The notes beneath the pieces were generated by a model. It was not told where the DNA came from. It searched no databases and saw nothing but the letters and a program-made list of their open reading frames with translations. Positions 12,055-25,300 of a stretch of DNA of 64,000 nt are shown here, piece by piece (within the stretch, counting starts at the first letter, position 1; each line of letters opens with the position of its first letter). A program made the translations under genes and the position numbers. The stretch comes from Siniperca chuatsi (taxonomy: Eukaryota > Chordata > Actinopteri > Centrarchiformes > Sinipercidae): positions 21,681,822 to 21,745,821 of the forward strand of contig NC_058055.1 of NCBI RefSeq assembly GCF_020085105.1, in the 5' to 3' direction.

Positions 12055-12254
12055 CAGCTGAGGGGTGGAGGCTGACGGCCGATGCCTTTTTCTGTGGAGA
12101 GGGATGGAGGAAAGAGGGAATTAGTGGCTATCCTTCAGTCGGTTTTCGCAGGGAGCGACTTGATAATCACAACCTACAACCTCAGCAGAGCTTTTCATGG
12201 GAACAGAAACGTCTTAAAATGACCCGGAGAGTGAACGCTGATCTGCTGCACAAG
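12055..12254 (+). other. kcnj6: Candidate non-coding leader exon of kcnj6
   Basis: A moderately GC-rich stretch ends at a consensus donor, CACAAG|gtaatc (exon end 12254), and contains a Kozak-like aaaatgacc with a 12-codon frame (MTRRVNADLLHK). Spliced to the kcnj6 acceptor at 22343 it would read K-A-stop. The small frame could therefore only be an upstream ORF, not the channel's N-terminus. Mammalian KCNJ6 has distant 5' exons, which makes such a leader plausible, but no transcript evidence is available here. Confidence 0.25.
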
Positions 12255-15200
12255 GTAATCCACCTTTCCTCCGCTGTTCCTGGTTAGCGATACTCATCAT
12301 AGCTCGTTAAATGTAATCATCTTGTTATATGGGGGGGCGGCGGTGGGGGTGGATAGTTACATAACAGTGTAAGACGAATGAGAGATTAATTAAGAGAATA
12401 ATCAGCATGAAAGAAAGAAAAAACCCACGCATCTAGATATGAATATTAACAGTAGAGCATCCCTATGGCTGATTTTCCTGCTGTGACAGGATGAAGGGAA
12501 AGCAGCCTGCTAGATGGAAGAAACTGGAAGGTGTTGAAGAAAATGTTCCAGGCTGAATGAGCCTGCAGGCCCGCGGCCTCACATCGCCACAACACAAGGC
12601 AAAGGCTGCCAAACGAGCCACGAAGGCAGAAAAACGAGCTATAAGACGAGGCGGCTCTTATTATTATTATTATTCTTATGATCTGGATCAACCTCCATCT
12701 CCATGGCAACGGGACTTCTCCAGCCCCTGTTAGTTTGCCCACCGCTTCCTGCGGATGCACCTGATCCCAGCAAAATGTAGTCCAGCCTGCTCTATAATAA
12801 TAAAATTTAAAAAAAAAACTCTGTTATTGTGCTGAAGAAGACTTTTCTGTGACATGTGGTCTCCATTAACCGGCTACATAGCTAATAAAGCTGCTCACTT
12901 TTGTGGAGCTAGTAATCCTTTAACCAGCCAATTCAGGTTTATTCTGTCAAAACAACAAAGTTATTGATCTGTTCAAAATGTAAGAGATGGGAAATCACTA
13001 TTTTTGTGTTTCTCATCTGACCATAATGGAAATTATTTTACACCCATGCTTACAAGAATTACTGCTCATCATACCTAAATGACTATTAGGCCTTGACATG
13101 AACAAATGTGATTAATTAATTAAACTTTATTTAATCAGTTCGTCTCCTTGAGTTTGGGATCTCTAATAACATTCATCATCTGACAACCAGCACACTAAAA
13201 CAAAACAAATAAGATCAGACAACCATTATCGACAAAGAATTATTGAAAACAATTACAAGAGTCATAAAAACATCAGATAATAACGCTTTAAAATCACCAA
13301 GGGGAGTGAAAGAATCTATCTTGAGGGCACTTTGCAGTTCATATCATTAAAGGGTGCATAATACCTGAAACTAGTTCTGCCGAGATTAGTGCATTTGATA
13401 TAATTATTGATATTGGATGGTGTATTGTAGTAACAAGATTTAAATGAGAGGAGAGATGTGAGGAAGCTTTAACAGTAGAGCTTTGTAGATAAATCTCACG
13501 AGATAATTCAAATATCATATATAAATATCATAGCTAGTTTTTATGTCATATAAAATACTCGCTAATTAATGTGATCCAATGTTCCCTTTAGTCTAACAGA
13601 TTCTAATACAATCAGTAGTCTTAAACATTATTTTTATTATTATTTTAAAGCCAATTATTCTACAATTTAACTAGACATCTATTGAATAAATGCAGTTTTT
13701 CTCCAATAAAACCTGTTGCAGTGTAATAAAAGCTTACTGGTTGTTTTCCACTACGATCGTTTCATCTTTAATAAAACATAATTCCCACTGAAGCCATGTT
13801 CTTTATCCAAGAAAGTCTTAAATTTATATTGTTACCTCTGCTAAAAGCAGACCAAAACTGTTTTTAGTTTGCTGGTATTTCCCAGTTAAGTCTGCTACCA
13901 GCAGAAAACTGTGGTTCTTGACAGTCATTATAGTGAACTGTGTCTCTGAAGGATGGATCCTGGTAGTAACGCAGTATCTAGGCTGGTAACAGGATGATTC
14001 AGCACCCACCAGAACTGTACCTGTGTCAGTTTGGCAACCAGGTTTGACCGTGCTTGAGAAACACATTGTGTTTCTCTCAGTTACAAACTAATGGCAGCGG
14101 TTGTGAGTTTAACTGAACCATCTGTTAATAATGAGATTCAATGCAGTGTGATGGCTGCAAGGGCGTAATTCCCACTGGGGATCGCGGGAGACACGTCCTC
14201 TGCCACTTTTCAAAATCCTATTTCTGTCTCCCTCACTTTCACAGTTTGACGTTAATTTTCTTAGCAACGTGTCTCTGAACATTGTTCTCTTTCTGTTCAG
14301 CCGCATACAGTCCAGATGAGAGAAGATCTGAGTTGACAAAAATGTTGATAAACTCATCTGAGTGCCTTCTCTTTTTACTGTGCGCTCAAAACAATGAGCT
14401 TCACAGCAGCAGCGAGTGCTTGGTGGGCGCTGAGAGTTTCGCCTCTCAGGCTGCCCTACAGTACCTTATTGGTAAAGGTTGTTGGGGCCTGTATGCAGCC
14501 TGAAAGGAATACTTGCAGACGCTACTCAGGGCTGGAAAAAAGATACTGCCAACTTTGTTTTTTGGTAAATATTTCTTACAGTTAATATTTTCCTAAAAAG
14601 ACGTTAGAAATTTAAAAAGACAAAACAGAAAAAGGGTAAAGCTCTTTGTAGTAAAGATGCAAATATAACATTTTATCAGGTATATGTGAAGGAAACTAAA
14701 AAAAAAGATTTAGGATTATTGCATCAACAATACAGGAGTGTAAAGCATTTCTGTCATGCTACATTTATTATTATTATTATTTTATTTATTTATTTTTTTT
14801 ACATTGTGTCCCCACATGTCTGAAACGAACTCTACGCCCTCGGGCTCGGGTGGCTGCATATCACTGATGCTCAAAACATGAACATGAAGATTTATGTTTT
14901 AGCTACAACCAGATTAATCTTTTGACATCATATATATATATAGGGTAACGTTTGTTGTTTTGTCGCTCCCCAAAAAAGCCAGTTCTTCCAAAAAAGGAAA
15001 AAAAAAATTATAGGTTAATTAGACCATTACTTACCACGTCAATTTAATGCTAAAAGCTGAGGGATTGCAACTTTAAAATGCTGGGTATGGCTTTAAAATG
15101 TGTTTGTTAACTTGGCTTTTTTTAAAGTCAGTAAGTACTTTATTAAGATTAGCCATAAGCTATTAATAAAGACAAATTTTGGTTGTGAAAAATCCATTTT

Positions 15201-18200
15201 GATGGTCATTATCCTCTGCATAACTCGCTTTATGTTTAGCTAGCTCTGTAGCTAGCTTCATTGTGGAGACCCTCCAGCAGTCAAACGTTATTTTATCAAC
15301 AATAAATAAATAAAGCCATTTAGCCTTTATTAATGACTTTCTAACAATTATTACTGTAGACTTGGTGACTTACTTACAAATCTGTTACCTTTTATCAATG
15401 ACTAAATTTAAATTGCAGACATGATAGATTATTATAAAGTGGTAAACTTGTGACCCTACTGTAAATACTGTATATATTTATCATATTTTGGTAAGAAGCC
15501 AACCTGTTTCCTGATCTGCTCTTGGTTTTATTTGCAGTTGCAGTTTGCTGCTAACTCAACACTTCCTTCTGTCATGGAAACAATTCCTGAACAGATGTTT
15601 CACATTAAAAGCCTCCAGGGGAGCGTGCCAACCAGGACTCCTCTCATTTCCTGATAGGCTTTTAATGTGAAACATCTACAGTGTTTTTTTACTTAATGTA
15701 TTATTTTCATTGACAGTTGACCAGTTTCCTGTGAACGGGTCAGCTCACCCAAATCACAAAAAATATTTTCTAACTTGCCTAAATGTGTTTCAGTTTCCCA
15801 TTTATTTTATTTTTTGTGTAATTTGATTAACTGATTCCTTTAAAGCCCCATTCACAGAGTAGCAATACACCATTTCCATAAACAACAAATCCTAATTTGC
15901 TGTATTTACGGGCTAGTTTTCACCATTCTCACCTGAGATCTAAAGAGCTGGAGAAATACTGTGGTAAGATTTGAAAATTATTTGTATGTGCCTGTGCTCA
16001 GCTGTTTGTGTGCCTAAAAATAGCATGCATCCCCATGCGGCCTCAGCTCAATTTTGGCTACATCTGGATATTCTGTGGATACCTGATTAAAAATCTCCCC
16101 TGCACAGCAAAAATAATGAAAAACTGAACTAGAAACGAAATCATGAATAAAATGAGTGTCTGCTGATGTGTTCACACATCTCTATAGACTTTCCTTTGAG
16201 TAAAGGTTCATCCGACACAATATGTCACCACATCCTGCTGCAGGCCAAACACGTTTTTCAGCATAGATGCATCAGTGAAACAGACCATCTTGTATACAGT
16301 TACCTCCAGTGATTTAATTTAGTTCCATTAGTAGCTTCATGAGGGGCCTCTGGTTCCCCACTACACTTGCTTTAACAATGCAATTAACTGTTCCCCAACT
16401 GTAGCTACGCTTTTGATTTTTTTAGCATGATGAAGCTCTATTACAAGCTACAAGGTTGTATAATGAAATGAAAGTTTGTAGTCCCTTCATGCTACACACA
16501 TAGAACATACCAGATAATTAAATTCCTATTAAAATAGGGTAACATATAAAATAAATCAAATCAAATCATATACAGTTATTTACATACATACATACATAGC
16601 CTACACGTATACACCCAGGAAATAATTCTGCAGCGCATATTTTGAATTTGGGTTGTATTAAGAGCAATACTCTGCATCTAAAGAGTTTGAAGGGTGTGGT
16701 TTTTTTTTTATTTTTAGCTTTTCAAAACCCAAGAAAACAGCAAAATTGTAGTGTGTTTGCTCTAATTCAAGCTGCTAATGTTAGCATGCCAACTAGCTTA
16801 CTACCTACAGTAGTAACCTAGCCTTCCTTCAAAAGCCAAGAGTAGCGTATCATTAGCTAACTAAATTATTGTGTTGGGTGACAGTTTTCGTTAGCAAAAG
16901 CACCGTTCAGGACTGGGACATATCCACTGCGTGGAAGCTGCTGCTATATCAGAGTTTAAGCTAACGTTAGCGGCTCTGTCCTGCTCATCATTTGGATTTG
17001 GGCAACTCTACACTCCAGCAACCTCAGCCAAACCAGTTACCAGAGAGAGCGTTACGTTTACCAAATACACCAGTTAGCCCTCAAACATATTGTTTGAAAA
17101 TATGAACAATAAAGCATCCGAACAGGGTTGCTAAAGAACAAAATAACACTGTAATTCTATTTTTATTTAATCAACTGGTGACGATGCTAACATGTAGCTT
17201 CAGCCTCATTGTTTTAGCATTATATCATGTACAGTATGTAGCCATGGCTCTTGTTTTAAAGAGCTGGCTGGAGAGGAGTTTTTCATCCAACTCACTGAGT
17301 TAATGTTAATTAGCAAGCCAGCTACAGGTGATAAAATCTGCTAGCGACAGTTGTCATTTCAGTCATTGGCTAGAAATGATAAGCCTGCTTTTGTTTGCTT
17401 ATGTGTGAAATCAAGGACCCATTGTTTCAAATATTACCATGAACACAGAGTGGTAAATCTGCCACCGTTATTATTGTAAACTGCATATGTGCTCGATTGG
17501 AAAGCTTGACAGGCAACAGTAACTAAGGTGGCTGGGGCCTAGCGAATGGTCACCCAACAAATGTAAGTCCAATATTCGCTCTCCTTTTAGCTCTGTTTTG
17601 GTCTTCACCGTGAGGGAAATGACTGCTAAATGCTCCGCTATGTTCACCAGATAGTCGCCAACTTTGTCTGTCTGTCTGCAGCAGGCAACTTTTCACTGAA
17701 AAGCCTGCTACGGTTGAAAACAACGCTATAAGGGAGGGAGCCAATACAGTAAAATTGAAAAAATGCCTCGTAGAGCTGAGGGGAACTGTAGAGTCAGGTG
17801 ATAAGTCTCTGTGGGTTTATCACTACAAGCAACACCTTTCGCATGCACATTTGATCCATTGTTAATATAAAGATATAAATAGCAACATCCTGTGACATGT
17901 CCCTACATCCTGTGAGAGTCAACTACAACATTAGTCAAAATTAAAACCATTGCGGATTATATTTGTTTTTATCGTTTCTTTACTCTTTGTACCATTATAA
18001 CAAACGTGCTCTAAACCAGCCTGTATAATTATGTTTCTGTTCACAGATATTCATCTTATTAGAGCAAAAAAAAAAAACAACAAAAAAAAACCCAGATGTT
18101 ACATGAATGACAGCTTTATGCACAAAGCAGATACAGTACATTGTTCTACCTCAGGCGCTCTGAAACGAGATGAAACAAACAAAATGTTATCCAGTGCTGT

Positions 18201-18600
18201 GTGGCCTCATCCAGTACATTCCTGCTATATTGTGAGCACTTGGGTAGACTGAGCTGTGCGTTGCCATAGAAACCAGAGCTGCTCAAGCTCCTAATATTCC
18301 CCCGTGAATGGAGAGCAGAACGGCTTCAACGCAGCCATTTGTTCCAGTGGTAAAAAACACTGATGGTGGCTTAGGCAATGTGCATAGTAAAGGATATCTG
18401 TCCAGAGCACGGCGGGGAAAAAACCCTTTATGTGGCAGCCACGTCAGAGGGATCACATAACAATTCTCCTGTATTTCATAGGCGTCGGATTTATTTTTCC
18501 CTCGGTGGAGGTCCGACTTAGTTCGTGTAGGAAGCACACAATACACGTGAAGAGAACAGCGCATTAAAGGGTCTATACGACGTTTTAAATCACTTCAGCA
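12255..18600. other. Gene-free AT-rich DNA between kctd7 and kcnj6
   Basis: No supported gene was found. It holds scattered repeat scraps (for example 13118-13290, an actttatttaatcag-type element related to 59085-59225), short TTA runs, a perfect 22-bp inverted repeat at 15593-15677, and an area at 16770-17330 rich in gttagc/gctaac words. It may be intronic if the leader exon at 12254 is real. Confidence 0.5.
15593..15677. repeat. Perfect 22-bp inverted repeat (hairpin)
   Basis: The left arm 15593-15614 starts agatgtttcacattaaaagc. The right arm 15656-15677 is its exact reverse complement. They are separated by 41 bases. A partial match to the arm, gcttttaatgtgaaaca, occurs at 60245-60261, so the arm belongs to a dispersed family. 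It may be a shortened foldback MITE. Confidence 0.7.
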
Positions 18601-18639
18601 CTCCGTACGTTAGTCTGTGATTCGGTCACATTGAGTTAA

Positions 18640-19420
18640 TAATAATAAAACTTTATTTATAGAGCACTTATTAAAACAAAGTACAAAGTGCTTCACAACA
18701 AGAGAAATAAAATAAAACAGTGAATGATGAAATATAAAAGAAATAAAATACACAAAAGCAATAAAATAAACGACCAGTTCGGGTAAAATCAGGATATGCT
18801 TTCCGATAAAAACGTGTTTTGAGAAGAGACTTAAATGAAGACACTGACTCAGACAACCTAATTTCTTCAGGCAGGTTGTTCCAGAGCCTCGGGGCCCTGG
18901 TGGCAAAAGCTCTGTCCCCCTTAGTTTTCATCCTGGACTCAGGAACAGACAAGGAGACCCCTGCCCGAAGATCTCAAGCTATGTGAAGGTTCATAAGGGA
19001 TTACAAGGTCTAAAATATAATCTGGAGCCAGGCCATGAAGAGCCTTATAAGTAATCAACAAGATCTTAAAATCAATCCTAAAACAAACAGGGAGCCAATG
19101 TAAAGAGGCTGAAACAGGTGTGATGTGATTGTACCTCTTGGTCCTGCTTAACAGCCTAGCAGCTGAGTTTTGTTCAGTCTACAGTCGTTTCAAAGTTTTT
19201 TGATTAAGACAAGTGAACAGGCTGTTACAATAATTGTGAGGAGATAAAAGCATGTACAACAGTTTCTGCATCACTAAGATTTAAAATAGATTGGATTTTT
19301 GCAATGTTTCTAAGGTGATAAAAACATGATTGGACAAGCTTAGTGATATGTTGCTCAAAATGTAAATTGCTATCAAACAAGACACCAAGAGTTCTTGCAA
19401 CAGGATTGATATAAGTTCCC
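18640..19420 (-). mobile_element. L2/CR1-type LINE-derived repeat with ORF2 C-terminal remnant
   Basis: On the minus strand, about 18750-18952 encodes KGDRAFATRAPRLWNNLPEE followed by SVSSFKSLLKTRFYRKA. This is the usual C-terminus of fish L2-like ORF2 proteins. The plus-strand tail ataataaaactttatttata gagcactt is a typical 3' end. The part to 19420 (gccaggccatgaagagcctt and following) matches the non-coding body commonly seen with this repeat. There are stops and no intact reverse transcriptase. Confidence 0.6.
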
Positions 19421-19550
19421 CATGCAAACTTTTAAAGATTTAAAATGCCTAAATTAAAACAAATCAAATTAAGAAATAAAATGAAATACAACACACATTG
19501 TCATATGTATTTCCTTTTTGTGTATGCATTTACTGTGTCATAATTGAATG

Positions 19551-19844
19551 TTAAAGGTCCAGTGTGTAACATTTAGGAGGAGCTATTGGTAGAAATGTAA
19601 TAAAATATTCACAAGTATGTTTTAATTAGTATATAATCACCTGAAAATAAGAGTTGTTGTGTTTTCATTGCCTTAGAATAAGCCGTATTTATCTACAGAG
19701 GGAGCGGGTCCTCTTCCACGGAGGCCATGTTGCACCGCCATGTTTCTACAGTAGCCCAGAACAGACAAATAGGGCCGTTTGCTTTTTTTGTTAGCTTCAT
19801 GGCCACCGCTAGATCCCACTAAATCCTACACACTGGACCTTTAA
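19551..19844. mobile_element. TTAA-flanked MITE with terminal inverted repeats
   Basis: The left end TTAAAGGTCCAGTGTGTA and the right end TACACACTGGACCTTTAA are perfect reverse complements. The match continues about 7 more bases with two mismatches. TTAA at both borders suggests a TTAA target site, as in piggyBac-type elements. The internal part (ggagcgggtcctcttccacg) fits a very abundant teleost MITE, here internally shortened. There are no coding sequences. Confidence 0.85.
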
Positions 19845-21804
19845 AAGTTGTTAGGAAGTAGGCCACATTAAAATCAAATCACAACACAGAAAACAAAGTA
19901 AAGAAGGTGAATTCATTTTGGCATTGTATTTCCATTTCAAAAAAGAAAACGCTTCTTGCACCTCCTTATGAAAACTAATGTCATCTAGTATTGGCAGGCC
20001 TATGCTGCTCTGTATCTATCGGTCACCTGCAGAGCTAGAGGTGCGCAGTGGATATTTGTTGCACTAGGTGACTCTGCCTTGTACTAAAAACGTACCCATT
20101 TTTGAGAAGCACTTGTTAGAGCCAGTTAGGTCAGATGGCAGCAGTTCACACATGTGCTTTGTATCTCTGTATGAAACCTCAGTCAAAACCTAAAAGGGGA
20201 CTGTCAGGATACCAAGAAAGTTAAATATAGAAATGGACACAGTTTAGGTCACAGTTAAAACTCTGCTTTGACACCATTTCTCTTCCTGTATTTATCTTCA
20301 GTGGACATTTTATTCTTCAGAACCTCGCAGTATGATTTCCCCGTGGGTGCTGAGGAGCTCCCGAGCACCAATTACAACTTAAATTCAGGGTTACACACTC
20401 TCTCTGCATACTGCATGTGACAAAGTGTAGCTTGCTTTTGGCAATGTGGGTGGTGACACGTTTCATGCCGCACAGTTTCATGCTGAGACTATTTAGTACT
20501 ACTGGAAAATCTGCATACTGGTCTCAACTCAACTCATGTGTTGGTGGTTCTGGAAACAATGCCAAGAGTAGGAGGTCTATTGTTTATGATATTATCTGCA
20601 TGCAATGCCTTGTTTGTGTAGCTGCCACTCAGTCTGAGAGTATGTCCACATTAAGTCGGTTACATTTGTAGACGCATCATTTTTACTCTGTTTCAGCCCT
20701 CCATCCAGACTTAAACTGCGTTATTTTCCCCCCAAAACTGAGTTTTACCAAAACGGCGTCCAGGGTGTGTAAATCTTAAAACGCCGGCTTGGTGTTTCAG
20801 TGTGTTTGGGGGTAAACAGCTTTTCCAAAACGATCACATAAGTTTCTCAGGGAGGGTTGGGAGCTGTGTGGTACTAAAGTTAAGAAGACAACCTTTAGTC
20901 CCCTCTAACGTTCTCTGTGATCGTTCATTTTAAATGCCAATATAGCCAAATACAAAGCAGAGCTGTTGTCATTAATCTGGATTTATGCTGATTTTGTCAG
21001 ACGATTATAAAATAACAATTTTATCACAGCGGCACAGCAGAGTGGGAATGGCTGCTGGTTAACATGTAGTGTTTATGGGCCACAATTAAATAACTATTAA
21101 GTTTTCTGACAACAGAAACAAAAATATGAGGCAGGGTCTGTGTGGCAGCAAAGTTAAGACATCTCTATCTTTTTCTGTGATCAGTATAGCCGATCATGCA
21201 GCACAGCTGTTGTCATTAACTTGTATTTATGTTGGTTTTGTCAGATGACATTGGGATTATAAAACAATAATTTGGTCAGTTTCGCAGTTTTGTTGTTTGC
21301 CAACAGAGAAGAGGGCGAAGAAGAAGAGATTTAGCCATTTTCTATGTTCGGTGTTTCACTGTCAACACCTGCCTGAAAACGCTAATATGGACGCAAATCA
21401 TTTTCACGCAGGTTTTTAAATTGTTAATTTTTTAAAAATGTAGTTGTTGTAGTCTGAGCCAAGTGACTTTTTTCCATAACTGGTTTGATTTCTGATTCTT
21501 AGCAATCAGGTGGCAATTTCATGAAAGATCCCCCCCCAGACATGTTTTAATGATTTGATTTTAATGTGGCATAGAAAATTCATGTCCAAATGAAAAACAA
21601 TTAATTCAGTCATTAAAGACAAAAAGCACAATAGTTGTCTTTTTAAAACATTTTTCATTTAATTGTGACACAGTGAATTCATACATAAAAGTAATACATA
21701 TTATAATGTGTGTTGTATTTCACTGTATTTCTTTGTTTGTCTTCATTCGGGAATTTTAAATCTTCCATAAAAAATAGCTCAATTTGGCAACTCTGGCTTG
21801 AGAT

Positions 21805-22253
21805 CTTTCGCTTAAGTAAAAGTAGCAATACTACACTATAAAATACTCCATTACAAGTAAAAGTCCTGCATTCATGATTTTACTTAAGTAAAAGAACAGA
21901 AGTATTAGCAGCAAAATATACTTCAATTTTCAAAGTAAAAGTACTCATAGGTGAATGGCACCCTTTCATACTGTTGCTGTATATCATTGGATTATTATTA
22001 TGATTTATGCAGTAAGGTGTATATTAATGTTCTTCTCAAGTTTTTGTTGGTTGAGGTAGAGAAATTGGAGCTATATATACTGTTGAGTAGTTTAATCTAT
22101 GACAATACATCAGTTTTATAACCTGGTCACACCTTTTGTAGGTGAAATCTTAATCTTCAAAGTAACTACAACTAGATAAATGTAGCGCAGTAGAAACTTA
22201 AAATTGAAGTACTCAAGTAAAGAACAAGTACCTCAAAATGGTATTTAACCACT
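21805..22253. mobile_element. hAT-like MITE (aagtaaaagt family), full-length
   Basis: The left end contains ttaagtaaaagtagcaatac and aaatactccattacaagtaa. The right end contains gaagtactcaagtaaag and aagtacctcaaaatgg. It lies about 90 bp upstream of the kcnj6 coding-exon acceptor. It is the intact reference copy against which the insertion in the 28381 copy can be seen. Confidence 0.65.
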
Positions 22254-22365
22254 GAAAGTGCTCTAAATCAAAGCAGAAACAACAGGGTTCCTGCACTTGC
22301 TAACTATTACTACTAATTACTACCATGTTTCTTCTCTTGTAGGCTTGAAACCACCTAGGATCCCC

Positions 22366-25300
22366 ATGGAGCAGGATGTGGAGAGCCCGGCCATCATCAA
22401 ACAGCCCAAGTTGCCAAAGCAGGCCCGTGAGGACCTGCCTAAAAAGCTGGCAGAAATAGACAGAAGAAAGAAGGTCCAGCGGTACGTCCAGAAAGACGGG
22501 AAGTGCAACGTCCATCACGGGAATGTTCGCGAGACGTACCGCTATCTGACGGACATTTTCACCACGCTGGTAGATCTCAAATGGAGGTTCAACCTCTTCA
22601 TCTTCGTGTTGGTGTACACAGTGACATGGCTCTTCTTTGGCTTCATGTGGTGGCTTATTGCTTACCTTCGGGGTGATCTGGACCATTTAGCAGACAACCA
22701 GTGGACTCCATGTGTCAATAACCTCAATGGGTTTGTATCAGCCTTTCTGTTCTCCATTGAGACAGAGACCACCATTGGTTACGGATACAGAGTCATCACA
22801 GACAAATGCCCCGAGGGGATACTTCTGCTTTTAATTCAATCGGTGCTGGGATCTATCGTGAATGCCTTCATGGTGGGTTGCATGTTTGTTAAGATCTCAC
22901 AGCCTAAGAAGCGAGCTGAGACACTAGTGTTTTCTACCAATGCGGTCATCTCAATGAGAGACGGACGGCTGTGCCTGATGTTCAGAGTCGGAGATCTCCG
23001 AAACTCGCACATCGTGGAGGCTTCCATCAGGGCCAAGCTTATCAAGTCAAAGCAGACCAAGGAAGGGGAGTTCATCCCTTTGAACCAGACGGACATAAAT
23101 GTGGGTTACAACACGGGAGATGACAGGCTCTTCTTAGTGTCGCCACTCATCATCTGCCATGAGATAAATCAGAACAGCCCCTTCTGGGAGATCTCACAAG
23201 CCCACCTGGCCAAGGAAGACTTGGAGATTGTTGTGATTCTGGAGGGGATGGTGGAGGCCACAGGTGAGTCGTTTGAGACGTTTTCTGGCCACAGTTAGAT
23301 GCTGTATTTGTGATGTTATTACGCGTAGATTACAATAATATGTACAGTATTTGTTATTTAATGGATTGAACAATGTTGCACAGTACGTTTCATCCCACAT
23401 GAATCCTTATATACATACAATATTTTAGAAAACACGATTATTGTATTTCATTACCTCTAACTTACAGAAGTTGCCTCATTTTTAGTGAGCACAGACCTGC
23501 TTCATCATTACAATGCATGTCAATAAGTGATAGTCATTTTTAAATTGCCTTTTTTCATTTCATTAAATGGAAATATCTCAACAACTATTATACAGATTGC
23601 CATGAAATTTTACACAGACATTTATTGTCCACAGAGGATGAATCCTATTTACTTTGGTGATCCCTTGAACTTTTCCTCTAGCACCATCGTCAGGTCAAAG
23701 CTTTAAACTGTCCAACACTTTGGTTTATGGCCAAATACCTGCAAAACTAATGACATCCCCATCAGCCTCAGCTGTACTTGTTGTTTAGTGCTAATTGATA
23801 TGATGGTGAACATGGTAAACATTATACCTGCTAAGCATCAGCATGTTGTCAATTTGAGCGTGTTAGCATGCTGATGTTAGCATTTAGCTTAAAGCACCTC
23901 TGTGCCTAAGTAGAGCCTCACAGAGCTGCTAGCATGGCTGTAGACTCTTTAATCTTGTTCTCTACAAAATCCTGATCGTGACCCAACAAGTGACCTGTGT
24001 ATCCCAGCCGCATTTGCCACAGTTTATACTTTAATTTGATTTAATGCTTTTTATGTTTTATTATTACCTAACTTACATCCACTGCAGGTATAGCTCTTAT
24101 CACAGAACTTCAAATGCCACCCTTTACACTATACATTATTTTAGCTGAGGTACAGTATGATGAGAGTTCATTCCACCATTGCTGATGTCCGGTTGGGGGG
24201 TAAGTCATACTTACTTCGCTGCTGTCATAGCACGGCCATTTTACTCAGCGACAGATCTAAACCACTGTGGGACAATACATCCCTATGTAATATGTTACTT
24301 GTTAACAGCTGTTGATGTCCATAGCATATGAAAAGCAAATCTGTACTCTTACAGATGCTGTGTTAATTGTCTTGGGTCACATGTGCAACTACTGAATGTG
24401 TAACAACAACACGCTGATGTCTGTTACTTGTCGATTACATGTCAACATTAATTGAATTATATATACAAGGACAGATGTTTATTTTTATGATGATAAAATG
24501 ATTAGAGGATCTGCACAGCTGCACAGCCAGGGAACAAGATGACCAAACATCTGGATTGCAACAGGAGACATGTGGGGGAGGAGGGGGGTTGAAGGAGAGT
24601 TTTACAGTACCCCAAGTACCTTATCCAGCTCACCCAATACTTTTGCCCCCCCCCATCTTAAAATTCCCAAATAAAAATATATGTTAGATAAGATTAAGAT
24701 GCCTGATATCTATTAGAAACTGGTATGCGATCATTTTTCTCACTATCTGCCATAGTAAAATGAGCCAATTACATAATGTCTGAGTGGCGTGTTTTGAAGC
24801 AGCTGCTTGAGGCTCACAGAGGACTTCCTGCAGACAGCTGAGCCAAAGAGCACACTGATAAATATCAAAACACAAGTAAATGGCATCGTAAAGTGATTAA
24901 AACCCACTGCCGTCTGAGACACACAGAGGGAGTCGTGTTTTCTGTGAGTGTCTTGGCTACACTTAAGCTAACTGTGGAGGAATGGAGTGTGTTCAGATCA
25001 CCTAGACGGAAGAAAATATATGTGCACTGATAAATTTATCATACCAGTCATGTTTCAGGCTAAATTCAACTATATCATCTCACTTCTCGAAACCGGTGGA
25101 ACAAGTTGGAAACAGATGATGCATCACGATATAGGGGAACCTTTAGACGGTTCCCCTACACATTTAACTCTAGTTCTGCTTTTTATTACAATGCAGAATA
25201 AACTGAAGGTAGGAGCGCAGGTTAGTGTTAGCACATTAAAGGATATGTTCACAATTTTTTTAGTCTATCTTAACACAGTAATCAACATCTCATATGTACA

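Noticed and set aside
12219..12254. MTRRVNADLLHK as the true N-terminus of kcnj6
   Set aside because: Splicing to 22343 puts a stop codon two codons after the junction, so it cannot encode the channel start.
22300..23400. Minus-strand open frames across the kcnj6 exon
   Set aside because: Shadows of the conserved plus-strand channel frame. No similarity of their own.
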